Part shown: one piece after another, positions 1 to 6,741 of the stretch | Numbering within the stretch: the first letter of the stretch is position 1 | Layout of the letters: each line of letters begins with the position of its first letter | Origin: Actinomycetes bacterium | GTDB lineage: Bacteria > Actinomycetota > Thermoleophilia > Gaiellales > Gaiellaceae | Direction of reading: 5' to 3' | Assembly (NCBI GenBank): GCA_025358355.1 | Contig: JANYJX010000007.1 | Span: 1-41,018 of the forward strand | Length of the DNA: 41,018 bases | Notes under the pieces: generated by a model | What the model was told of the DNA's origin: nothing | The model's database searches: none | The model's input: only the letters and a program-made list of their open reading frames with translations | Translations under genes and position numbers: made by a program

Positions 1-2
1 CC

Positions 3-142
3 AGGCACGGGATCAGCGCGCAACGGCTAATGACCGACAACGCCTGGGCCTACGCCCGCAGCCGCGCCGTGCGCGAACTGCTCGCTCGCCGCCAGATCCG
101 CCACCTCACAACAAAGCCCTACCGGCCACGCACCAACGGCAG
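3..142 (+). pseudogene. IS481-type integrase (DDE) fragment, truncated by an IS3 element
   Basis: The open frame at the left edge reads LMTDNAWAY, then IRHLTTKPYRPRTNG. This is the second catalytic Asp region and the conserved TRPYRPRTNG-like block just before the catalytic Glu of IS481-family transposases. The similarity stops exactly where the terminal repeat of the neighbouring IS3 element begins, so the Glu and the C-terminus are missing. The expected continuation (KAERF-like) is also absent beyond the far end of the IS3 element, so this is not a simple insertion that could be spliced back together. The N-terminus lies outside the window. It is probably non-functional. Confidence 0.7.
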
Positions 143-194
143 TCTGGAGTTCCCCTGCTTTGGTGGACAGGGTGATCTGCCCCCGATTTTCTGG
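143..194 (+). repeat. IS3 element terminal inverted repeat (transposase 3' side)
   Basis: This 52-bp arm pairs with the arm at 1410-1461. Six mismatches: one at base 14, three together after GGTGGACA, and two near the inner edge. Confidence 0.9.
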
Positions 195-210
195 GGTCCG
201 GGTTCTGGAG

Positions 211-1368
211 TCAGGCGGCGTCGTGGGTGCGGAAGTAGCGATCCTCGTATTCGGTTGGGGTGAGCATGCCAAGGGCCGAGTGGCGGCGTCGGCTGTTGTG
301 GAAGAGTTCGATGTAGTCGTGGATCGCTGAGGCGAGCTCGATGCGGGTCTTCCAGCGCTTGCGGTTGAGGAGCTCGACCTGCATACGGCCCCAGAAGGCT
401 TCGACGGCGGCGTTGTCGTAGGGGCAGCCGATGGCTCCGATCGACGGCGCGAGGCCGGCCTCGCGGACCTTTTGGCTGAAGCTCCAGGAGGTGAATTGGA
501 CGCCGCGATCGCTGTGGATCACCAGGCCCCCGGCTGGATCTCGTCGGCGGGTCGCCATGCCGAGGGCGTTCGTTACGAGCAGCGTGGTTTGGGTCGAGTC
601 GATCGACCATCCGACTACCCGGCGCGAGAAGGCGTCGAGGACGACACAGCAGTAGATCTTGCCCTCACGAGTGGGGTGCTCGGTGATGTCGGTCATCCAC
701 AGCTCGTCGGGTGCCTGGCGAGCGAACTCGCGGCGCACCAGGTCAGGGCCGCCGACTCTGCCGACGCGGGCGCCCCGCGGCAGCCGCCGGTTGGGCAGGC
801 CCTTGATGCCGAGGTCGCGCATGATCGCGGCGACCGCGTTGTGGCCGGCGACGATCTGCCGACCGAAGCGCAGCTCGGCGGTGATGCGGTGTGCGCCGTA
901 GACGCCCGCCGAGTCACGGTGGACCTCGGTGATCTGACCGGCGAGGAAGATCCGCCGCAGCGCCCTCGGCGAGGTCGGACGGCTGCGCCAGGCGTAGTAG
1001 CCGGACTCGGTGACCCCGAGGAAGCGGCACGCGTGGCGCACGTTGTTTCCCTGCCCGGTCAAGGACGCGATCACCGGGTAGAGCCTTTTGGGGGCAAGCC
1101 CTGCTCGAGGAAGACCTCGTTGACCCTCCGGGAGACGGCGAGCTCGGTCTCGAGCTGACGGATGCGGCGCTTGGCTGCGGCGAGATCGAGCGCCATAATC
1201 GGTACTCGTGCCCGAGATCTCGCCCCGATCGATCTGCTCCTGGCGCAACCAGTTGTAGATCGTGGCCTCACTCATCCCGAAGGTCACGACCAGCTGAGCG
1301 ACCTTCGTACCGGAACGGGCGAGCTCGACGACTTGGCGATGGATATCGGATGGGTACCTGCGGGGCAT
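211..1368 (-). CDS. IS3-family transposase as one long frame (orfA/orfB with an out-of-frame middle)
   Basis: The frame has 385 codons. The start is well supported by AAGGAGG six bases before ATG. Residues 1-57 form the HTH_Tnp_1-type helix-turn-helix. Residues about 100-385 are the orfB part with HTH_21 and a DDE core: D227 (WMTDIT), D287 (HSDRG) and E323 (DNAAVEAFWG), all present. Residues about 58-93 are not transposase-like. The expected leucine zipper (AAAKRRIRQLETEL) lies in another frame at 1071-1205, which ends at a canonical -1 slippery site. So a one-base insertion (or two-base loss) after codon 57 appears to have put the HTH in the same frame as orfB. The catalytic domain is intact, but the zipper is lost from this reading, so activity is doubtful. 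A sequencing error could give the same picture. Confidence 0.8.
   Translation of the reverse strand: MPRRYPSDIHRQVVELARSGTKVAQLVVTFGMSEATIYNWLRQEQIDRGEISGTSTDYGARSRRSQAPHPSARDRARRLPEGQRGLPRAGLAPKRLYPVIASLTGQGNNVRHACRFLGVTESGYYAWRSRPTSPRALRRIFLAGQITEVHRDSAGVYGAHRITAELRFGRQIVAGHNAVAAIMRDLGIKGLPNRRLPRGARVGRVGGPDLVRREFARQAPDELWMTDITEHPTREGKIYCCVVLDAFSRRVVGWSIDSTQTTLLVTNALGMATRRRDPAGGLVIHSDRGVQFTSWSFSQKVREAGLAPSIGAIGCPYDNAAVEAFWGRMQVELLNRKRWKTRIELASAIHDYIELFHNSRRRHSALGMLTPTEYEDRYFRTHDAA
1086..1092 (-). promoter_or_regulatory. Programmed -1 frameshift site (orfA to orfB)
   Basis: On the minus strand the heptamer C CCA AAA is followed by GG. It lies in the zipper frame just before that frame stops (GSTR then TGA), and a -1 slip puts ribosomes into the orfB frame (RLYPVIA). 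This is the X XXY YYZ pattern used by IS3 elements, and it shows the zipper frame is the ancestral orfA frame. Confidence 0.65.
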
Positions 1369-1409
1369 CTGAATCCTCCTTGCTGCCGAAGAACTCTAGA
1401 AACCCGACT

Positions 1410-1461
1410 CCAGGAAACCGGGGGCAGATCAAGATGTCCACCAAAGCGGGGGAACTCCAGA
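1410..1461 (-). repeat. IS3 element terminal inverted repeat (transposase 5' side)
   Basis: Read on the minus strand it begins TCTGGAGTTCCCCC and runs parallel to the arm at 143-194. It ends 41 bp upstream of the transposase start, leaving room for the element's own promoter. Confidence 0.9.
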
Positions 1462-1673
1462 TGAAGCGGCACTACTACACGACGCACGACATGATCAACC
1501 CAAGCCGGACATCCCCGCCGAGACGAAGCTCGACTTCCTCGCGCCGCACAACCGCGGCTGACTTGTTCTGCGGGGCGTGCGGGTTTCCGCAGCCATAGCG
1601 GCCGACCAGAACGGGAACCCACGCATCCTCGCCGTCCTCGCCGTCCTCGACTGACCAACCGCGGCCACCGGTG
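1462..1673. other. Intergenic DNA with an unidentified coding remnant
   Basis: Directly after the IS end the plus strand reads MKRHYYTTHDMINP, and after a shift of one frame KPDIPAETKLDFLAPHNRG and then a stop. It looks like a protein remnant with a frameshift, but I do not recognise the family. It has no relation to the IS481 fragment on the other side of the IS element. A half-site CTGACC (1651-1656) resembles one arm of the TetR operator described below but has no second arm. Confidence 0.35.
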
Positions 1674-1679
1674 TAGGTT
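1674..1679 (+). promoter_or_regulatory. -10 element TAGGTT, leaderless promoter for the first Rieske gene
   Basis: TAGGTT is followed by exactly six bases and then GTG. This places the transcription start at the start codon, the common leaderless arrangement in actinobacteria. No Shine-Dalgarno sequence is present, which agrees. Confidence 0.45.
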
Positions 1680-1685
1680 CTGCGG

Positions 1686-2765
1686 GTGAGCAATCCGCAG
1701 CTACTAGCCGATCTGGAGCGCGGGCTGACGCTGCCGGCGTCGTGGTACTCCGACCCGGAGATCCTGCGGCTCGAGCAAGCGCGCATCTTTCGACGTTCGT
1801 GGCAGTACGCCGGTGTCGCGAGCGACGTTGCCGATCCGGGCGCCTTCTTCAGCTGTCGCGTCGGCGACGTGCCGATCGTCGTCGTGCGCGGCCGCGCCGG
1901 CGAGTTGCGCGCGTTCGTCAACGTCTGCCGGCACCGCGGCCACGAAGTAGCCAAAGGCTGCGGCCGGCGGGAGACGCTGCAGTGCCCGTACCACGCGTGG
2001 ACGTATGACCTCGACGGATCGCTCCGCGCAGCGCCACGCTCGGAGCGCGAGCCCGGTTTCGACAACGCCGACTGGGGGCTGCTGCCGGTGCTCGTCGACA
2101 CCTGGGGACCACTTGTGCTCGTGAACCCCGACCTTGACGCGGCGCCGCTAGGGGAGACACTCGGGGATCTACCAGCAGAGGTTGCCCGGCGCGGGCTCGA
2201 CCCGTCCACGCTGGAGTACCGCGGGCGATCGCGCGAGATCGTCGTCGCTGCGAACTGGAAGATCGTCGTCGAGAACTTCCTTGAGTGCTATCACTGCCCC
2301 GTTGCGCACAAGAGCTTCAGCCGGCTGATCGATGTCGATCCCGACGCCTACGAGCTGACCACCGCCCGGTGGACGTCGAGCCAGATTGCGCCCGCGCGCG
2401 CAGGCCAGAATTTGCCGTACGACCCGACCGGCGAGATCACCGAGAGCCAGTTCTACTTCATCTGGCCGAACTGGACGCTGAACACGCTGCCCGGCCCGCC
2501 GCATCTCCGCGTGCTCGTCTTCCAGCCGCTCGACGCCGAGCGCACCGCGACCTTCGTCGACGGTTTCTGGGCTCCCGGCACACCGGACGAAATCGTCGAG
2601 GAGATCACCGCGTTCGGCACCGTCGTCGGCCAGGAAGATACGGAGCTCGTCGAGTCGGTGCATCGCGGCCTGCGATCCGGCGCGCTCGAGCACGGCCGGT
2701 TGCTGGCCGGCAGCGAGCATCTGCTCCAGCATTTCCAGCGGCTCGTAGTCGACGCGCTCGCCTAG
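1686..2765 (+). CDS. Rieske non-haem iron oxygenase, alpha subunit (CntA/betaine-type)
   Basis: The protein has 359 aa and starts at GTG. The Rieske 2Fe-2S centre is C81-x-H83 and C100-x2-H103. The mononuclear iron ligands are H203 and H208 (ECYHCPVAH) and probably D318 (VGQEDTELVES). The bridging residue three before the first His is E200, not the Asp of classical ring-hydroxylating dioxygenases. From memory of the family, carnitine monooxygenase CntA also has Glu there, with nearly the same spacing. Such enzymes cleave or demethylate quaternary ammonium compounds with O2 and electrons from a reductase. No reductase gene is in the window. A paralogue lies at 3655-4752. The substrate is inferred only. 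The stop overlaps the convergent SGNH gene by CTAG. Confidence 0.85.
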   Translation: MSNPQLLADLERGLTLPASWYSDPEILRLEQARIFRRSWQYAGVASDVADPGAFFSCRVGDVPIVVVRGRAGELRAFVNVCRHRGHEVAKGCGRRETLQCPYHAWTYDLDGSLRAAPRSEREPGFDNADWGLLPVLVDTWGPLVLVNPDLDAAPLGETLGDLPAEVARRGLDPSTLEYRGRSREIVVAANWKIVVENFLECYHCPVAHKSFSRLIDVDPDAYELTTARWTSSQIAPARAGQNLPYDPTGEITESQFYFIWPNWTLNTLPGPPHLRVLVFQPLDAERTATFVDGFWAPGTPDEIVEEITAFGTVVGQEDTELVESVHRGLRSGALEHGRLLAGSEHLLQHFQRLVVDALA

Positions 2766-3376
2766 CGGCCGCCGGCGCGGAGGATGTACGGACGCAGGAA
2801 GCCGGCAAGCGCGGTCGCGCCCGTCGGCGTCAGGTGCAGGCCGTCGCCTCCGAACCAACTCTGGCCGGAGCTGAACGCGTTCCAGTCGGCAACGCGCAGA
2901 TTCGGCCAACGCTTCGCCGCGCGACGGATCACGGCGTTCGTCCGGGCGTACAGATCGCGCGTCTCGCGCAATGTCACCCACACGACCCCGACCGCGCCTT
3001 GCGCATGCGCGGCACGCATCACGCGGTCGATCCCGTCGCCGTAGCCAACCGGGCCCTCGTTATAGCCCACATCGACGACGAGAATATCGCCGAGGCTAGC
3101 GCCGAGTGACTGAATCGCCTCAAGCGCCGACGATGGCGTCGACCCTTGGAACGCGCAACTCGGCGTCCAAAGGCGCCGGCACACGCGTAGGTCGAGCTTC
3201 ACGACGAAGCCGCGGGTGAGCCGGCGTCGAGCGGCCGACACGTAGTTGATCGCGTCGGGAACCGAGTCACCGACGAACGCCACATGAAGAGGTTTGCGCG
3301 CAGCGGCGTGCGTCCCGGCGGCCCCGATGCCGGCAACGAACAGCACCGAAACGAGAGCAACAGCGAGGAATCGCAC
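2762..3376 (-). CDS. Secreted SGNH/GDSL-type hydrolase
   Basis: The protein has 204 aa, starts at GTG, and has a signal peptide in the first 25 residues (hydrophobic stretch ending AAGTHAAA). SGNH signatures are GDSVPD with the nucleophile S38, GYN (104-106) and DGLHLTPTG with D178 and H181. That gives a complete Ser-Asp-His set, so an esterase or acylhydrolase acting outside the membrane is likely; the substrate is unknown. It follows the 69-aa membrane protein and the second Rieske gene on the same strand, so it may be co-transcribed with them. Its last codon overlaps the stop of the convergent first Rieske gene. Confidence 0.75.
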   Translation of the reverse strand: MRFLAVALVSVLFVAGIGAAGTHAAARKPLHVAFVGDSVPDAINYVSAARRRLTRGFVVKLDLRVCRRLWTPSCAFQGSTPSSALEAIQSLGASLGDILVVDVGYNEGPVGYGDGIDRVMRAAHAQGAVGVVWVTLRETRDLYARTNAVIRRAAKRWPNLRVADWNAFSSGQSWFGGDGLHLTPTGATALAGFLRPYILRAGGR

Positions 3377-3397
3377 CTCACCCAGGCTAGCCGCGAA

Positions 3398-3607
3398 CTA
3401 GGAAGAGCGGCCGAGGCTTGCGCGGTACGCGACCCGGAAGTGAGCCGTCGAGCCGGGTGTGTTCCTCGGAATCCCTGAGTACGACGCGGAGCTGGGCGTG
3501 CTCTGCGAGTGATCGGTGAGCCGTGCAAGATCGAGCGCGAGGACAAGAGAGGCGGCAACACCGATCGCGGCGAGGAAGAGGCGCGTCTGCGTAACGGTGA
3601 CGAACAT
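3398..3607 (-). CDS. Small single-pass membrane or exported protein, unknown
   Basis: The protein has 69 aa and starts at ATG after GGTGGGG. Residues 9-26 (RLFLAAIGVAASLVLALD) form one hydrophobic helix. The rest is a polar tail rich in Ser, Thr and Pro, ending with several Arg. No family is recognised. It is short, but it fills the gap between two real genes on the same strand and has a sensible membrane segment. It could be an anchor or helper for the SGNH hydrolase 21 bp downstream; that is a guess from position. Confidence 0.5.
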   Translation of the reverse strand: MFVTVTQTRLFLAAIGVAASLVLALDLARLTDHSQSTPSSASYSGIPRNTPGSTAHFRVAYRASLGRSS

Positions 3608-3654
3608 GCCCCACCATCGGCAGAAGCGGCTTTTTGGTTGAGCGCGAGCGAAGC

Positions 3655-4752
3655 TCAGTCGTCCACGAGCGCATCGCGAATGCGACGCTGGAAGTGCGCG
3701 AGCAACTTCTCGCTCGAAAGCAGCAACCGGCCCTGCGGCACCATCCCCGAGTCGAGCCCTTCCTGCACCGATTCGACGAGCGACTGATCCTCGAACGCGA
3801 CCTGGCTCGCGAAGGCCATCAGCTCGGCGGCCTCCTCGTCGCTGACATCGACGCCGTAGTAGTAGTCCGTCCAGCCTTTCGATCGGCCGGGCGCCGAGGG
3901 GAACGTGACATCCAGCGAGAGATTCGTCCGGCCAGCTTCGATGTTCACGGTCGTGTTCGGCCAAATGAAGTGGTACTGCGCACCCTCGACTTCGCCGCGC
4001 GGCACGTAGGCGACGTTCGCGCCCTCGGCGTAGACCGACGGCCGGATCGAGCCGAACTGGCTCGACGTGAACTCGCGCTCGACGAGGCGGTACGAGTCGA
4101 CATCGACGTCTACGACCTTCGCGAGAGCAGGGTGAGCCGTCGGGCAGTGATAGCACTCGAGGTAGTTCTCGATCGCGTTCTTCCAGTTCGCCGGCATCTC
4201 CCACTCGACCCGCTCGCGCAACCGCAGGGAGCTCAGGTCGACGCCACTCGAGCCGACGAGCGCGGGAATCCCGGTGATCGTGTCGGCGAGCGGCGCGGCG
4301 TCGGGGTCGGCATTCGCAAACAGGAACGGTCCCCAAGTATCGATCGAGATCGGCAACAGCGAGAACCCAGACGGGTCGAATCCGGGCTCGCGCTCGCTCC
4401 TCGGCGCGCGGCGCAACGACCCGTCGAGCCCGTAGGTCCACGCGTGGTACGGGCACTGCAGCGTCGTGCGGCAGCCCGAGCCGCGCGCGACGATGTGGCC
4501 GCGGTGACGGCAGACATTGACGAAGCCGCGCACCGTCTCCTCGTCCTCGCGGACGACGACGATCGGGACGTGGCCGACCTGCGATGCAAAGAAGCTCCCG
4601 GGCGACGTGACGAGATCGATGTGGCCGACGTACTGCCAGCTGCGCTTGAAGATGCGCTCGCGCTCGAGCCGCAGGATCTCGGGATCCGAATACCACGTCG
4701 CGGGAAGCGTCCACCCTTCGGCGAGCGGCTTCGGGATCTCAATCGTCGTCAA
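3655..4752 (-). CDS. Second Rieske non-haem iron oxygenase, alpha subunit (CntA/betaine-type)
   Basis: The protein has 365 aa. The start is TTG, chosen because GGAGGAGATGAG precedes it and the nearby ATG reads into a stop after one codon. The Rieske ligands are C81, H83, C100 and H103. The iron site is H202, H207 and probably D322 (FEDQSLVES), with Glu199 as the bridging residue, as in the first copy. The two share the LPA(S/T)WYSDPEILRLE N-terminus and most of the Rieske domain, but differ in the substrate-facing C-terminal half. They are therefore likely to act on different substrates or successive steps. The gene is divergent from tetR, with the palindrome between them. Confidence 0.85.
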   Translation of the reverse strand: MTTIEIPKPLAEGWTLPATWYSDPEILRLERERIFKRSWQYVGHIDLVTSPGSFFASQVGHVPIVVVREDEETVRGFVNVCRHRGHIVARGSGCRTTLQCPYHAWTYGLDGSLRRAPRSEREPGFDPSGFSLLPISIDTWGPFLFANADPDAAPLADTITGIPALVGSSGVDLSSLRLRERVEWEMPANWKNAIENYLECYHCPTAHPALAKVVDVDVDSYRLVEREFTSSQFGSIRPSVYAEGANVAYVPRGEVEGAQYHFIWPNTTVNIEAGRTNLSLDVTFPSAPGRSKGWTDYYYGVDVSDEEAAELMAFASQVAFEDQSLVESVQEGLDSGMVPQGRLLLSSEKLLAHFQRRIRDALVDD

Positions 4753-4770
4753 CTCATCTCCTCCGGCCGC

Positions 4771-4788
4771 GCCCCCCAGAAAGGGGGC
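4771..4788 (-). other. GC-rich hairpin in the leader of the second Rieske gene
   Basis: GCCCCC and GGGGGC arms of six bases enclose a six-base loop, lying 19 bp upstream of the TTG start on the minus strand. It could affect the mRNA of the Rieske gene or stop transcription from the tetR side. No function is shown by the sequence alone. Confidence 0.35.
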
Positions 4789-4789
4789 T

Positions 4790-4817
4790 TTGACTGTCTG
4801 GTCAGTCAGGTTATCCT
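4790..4817 (+). promoter_or_regulatory. tetR promoter with overlapping TetR operator
   Basis: TTGACT (4790-4795) and TATCCT (4812-4817) are spaced by 16 bases, a good -35/-10 pair for the rightward tetR gene. The palindrome TGACTG-N6-CAGTCA (4791-4808) covers the -35 and the spacer, the classic site for autorepression by a TetR protein. The 16-mer TTGACTGTCTGGTCAG matches the sites at 10951 and 14102 (12 of 16 identical to the latter). Binding here could also control the divergent Rieske gene. Confidence 0.65.
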
Positions 4818-4828
4818 CCTCGCAGGCG

Positions 4829-5434
4829 ATGGGTCAAGCGGCGCAGATACCGATCGAGCCTGGCGGTCGGGTCGCCGGAATCCTGGACGCAGCCTGTCGC
4901 GTGATTGTCCGCGAAGGCGCGCACGGGTTGCGCATGGCTAGCGTGGCCGACGAGGCCGGCGTCTCGAAGGCGCTCGTTCACTACTACTTCTCGACCCGCC
5001 AAGAACTGCTGCGGAACGCGTTCGCGTGGTCAGAGGAGCGCTGGCAGGCCGCGCTTACAACCCAGCTCGCGACGCTCGCGACAGGGGCCGAGCGGCTCAC
5101 GTCGGCGCTCTGCCTGAGCATCGATTCCGACCCGAGCTTCAGCTACCAGCGCGCCCTCTGGAACGAGGTCTGGAGCAGCCTGCGGTTCGACGACGAGCTG
5201 CGGCCACGGGTGGTTCGCTCATACAGCGACTGGCTTGCGCGGCTCGTCGCGCTGGTCGAGGAAGGGCACGCCGACGGCTCGATCTCGGCCGCAGTGAGCG
5301 CGACCGATGCTGGCTGGCGGCTCGCGGCGGTCGGTGACGGACTCGAGTCGCTTCTGTATCTCGGTCTGGTCGATCGCGAGCGGGCGCACGAGCTGATGCT
5401 CGGCAGCATCCGGCAGGAGCTCGGCGGCGCATGA
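4829..5434 (+). CDS. TetR/AcrR-family transcriptional regulator
   Basis: The protein has 201 aa. The frame stays open far upstream, but ATG at 4829 follows the promoter and gives the normal family length. The N-terminal HTH is typical: GILDAACRVIVREGAHGL, then ASVADEAGVSKALVHYYFSTRQELL (residues about 15-60). The C-terminal ligand domain is helical and resembles the BetI-like group. It is translationally coupled to the amine oxidase (ATGA overlap), so it probably senses a substrate or intermediate of that pathway. Three similar palindromes in the window are candidate targets. Confidence 0.85.
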   Translation: MGQAAQIPIEPGGRVAGILDAACRVIVREGAHGLRMASVADEAGVSKALVHYYFSTRQELLRNAFAWSEERWQAALTTQLATLATGAERLTSALCLSIDSDPSFSYQRALWNEVWSSLRFDDELRPRVVRSYSDWLARLVALVEEGHADGSISAAVSATDAGWRLAAVGDGLESLLYLGLVDRERAHELMLGSIRQELGGA

Positions 5435-6741
5435 CCGACGTGCTCGTTCTCGGCGCTGGTCTCGCCGGACTGGCGGCGGCCCGCGACCTGGCTGCTGCCG
5501 GCACCGATGTCGTCGTGCTCGAAGCGCGCGACCGCGTGGGCGGGCGCGTCGAGCAGCTGCGCATCGACGACGGCCGACCGATCCAGTTCGGGGGCGAAGT
5601 CGTGGGGCCGTTTCACACTGCATATCTCGGCCTCGTCGAGGAGCTCGGGCTGACACTGCAGCCGAGCTACACGGCGGCTGAGGGCGCGACGACGTACGAC
5701 CTGCTCGAAGGCGTCGAGCGCGCCGAGTCGTGGCCCTTTCACGACCTGTCCGATCGAGCGGACTACGAGCGTGTAGAGCGGGCGTACGGCGCTCTCGTCT
5801 CATCCGTCGACCCGAACGACCCGTGGTCGCACGCCGACGCATCGCGGCTCGACTCGATCTCGGTCGGCTCGTGGCTGCGATCTGTGCGCGCGCGCCCGGC
5901 TGTCGCGCGGGCGCTCGAGACAGGTGCGCTCGGGCTTGCGGCCGGCTCGCTCGAGCGCTGGTCGCTCCTCGCGGAACTGCGCAAGTCGGCAGTCGCACGC
6001 GAGGAAGGCTTCTATAGCTACGACCGCTGGGAGTCGCTGCAGGTCACCGAAGGGAGCGCCGAGGTGGCCGAGAGGATGGCCGCCGAGCTCGGCGAGCGCG
6101 TGCGACTCGGTGCTGTCGTTCGATCGGTCGTCATCTTCCCGGCGGGCTGCCACGTGACGCTCGCTTCCGGCGAAACGCTCACGGCCGGCGCAGTCGTCTG
6201 CGCGCTGCCGGTCGGCGTGCTGGACGGGATCGCGATCGAGGGCATCGCACCCGCGCGGCTCGCGTCCCTGCACGCGCAGCGTATGGCGCACGCCGTAAAG
6301 GTCGTCGCCATCTACGGTCGTTCGATCTGGGCCGATGTCGGCGCAAACGGCCTGTCGGAAGGCGAGCACGTCATCGCCTCGACTTGGCCGCAGCGCGACG
6401 GAACGCTCTCGGCCCTCATCCCGCCCGAGCGAATCGCGCACCTGCTCTCAACCCGGAAGGACGACCGCGAGCGCCTCGTGCACGACGAGCTCGCGCGGAT
6501 GTACGGGCCTGCCGCGCGCGAGACCGAGGCTGTCCACATCCACCTTTGGGCGATCGATCCGTTCACGCGCGGCTACGTCACGCAGTGGTCGCCGGGCGAC
6601 GTGTTGCGCGTCGGCCCGCTGCACGGAACGCACGATCCGCCGTTCTACGTCTGCGGCTCGGACCAGTGGGTCGCGGGCTACATGGAAGGCGCAGTGCGCA
6701 CGGGCCGCGCGGCCGCCGCGGCAGCCCTCACGAACGGCTAG
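5431..6741 (+). CDS. FAD-dependent amine oxidase (flavin monoamine/putrescine oxidase family)
   Basis: The protein has 436 aa. The N-terminal Rossmann motif is VLVLGAGLAGLAAARDL with GxGxxG at 8-13. This is followed by EARDRVGGR (about 31-39), the GG-doublet of the family, and GGE at the FAD. The C-terminal FAD-contact block reads YVCGSDQWVAGYMEGAVRTG. Such enzymes oxidise primary or secondary amines to imines or aldehydes with O2, giving ammonia or amine plus peroxide. Putrescine oxidases and other actinobacterial MAO-like enzymes have this layout. Its place beside tetR and a polyamine-type importer suggests it acts on the imported amine or a demethylated product. Its stop overlaps the potA-like stop by CTAG. 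Confidence 0.82.
   Translation: MTDVLVLGAGLAGLAAARDLAAAGTDVVVLEARDRVGGRVEQLRIDDGRPIQFGGEVVGPFHTAYLGLVEELGLTLQPSYTAAEGATTYDLLEGVERAESWPFHDLSDRADYERVERAYGALVSSVDPNDPWSHADASRLDSISVGSWLRSVRARPAVARALETGALGLAAGSLERWSLLAELRKSAVAREEGFYSYDRWESLQVTEGSAEVAERMAAELGERVRLGAVVRSVVIFPAGCHVTLASGETLTAGAVVCALPVGVLDGIAIEGIAPARLASLHAQRMAHAVKVVAIYGRSIWADVGANGLSEGEHVIASTWPQRDGTLSALIPPERIAHLLSTRKDDRERLVHDELARMYGPAARETEAVHIHLWAIDPFTRGYVTQWSPGDVLRVGPLHGTHDPPFYVCGSDQWVAGYMEGAVRTGRAAAAAALTNG

Larger units (their letters stand above)
143..1461 (-). mobile_element. IS3-family insertion sequence, about 1.32 kb
   Basis: A transposase with an IS3/rve-type DDE core lies between two 52-bp terminal inverted repeats that match at 46 of 52 positions; the outermost 13 bases (TCTGGAGTTCCCC) match fully. 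The size fits the family (1.2-1.5 kb). No clear 3-5 bp target duplication is visible: the left flank ends in GGCAG and the right flank starts with TGAAG. That suggests an adjacent deletion or rearrangement after insertion. The element's coding strand is the minus strand. Confidence 0.9.

Noticed and set aside
1651..1656. TetR half-site CTGACC before the first Rieske gene
   Set aside because: Only one arm is present; six bases in high-GC DNA occur too often by chance.
3634..4941. 435-codon open frame opposite the second Rieske gene
   Set aside because: Shadow of the Rieske frame, running also through the promoter region.
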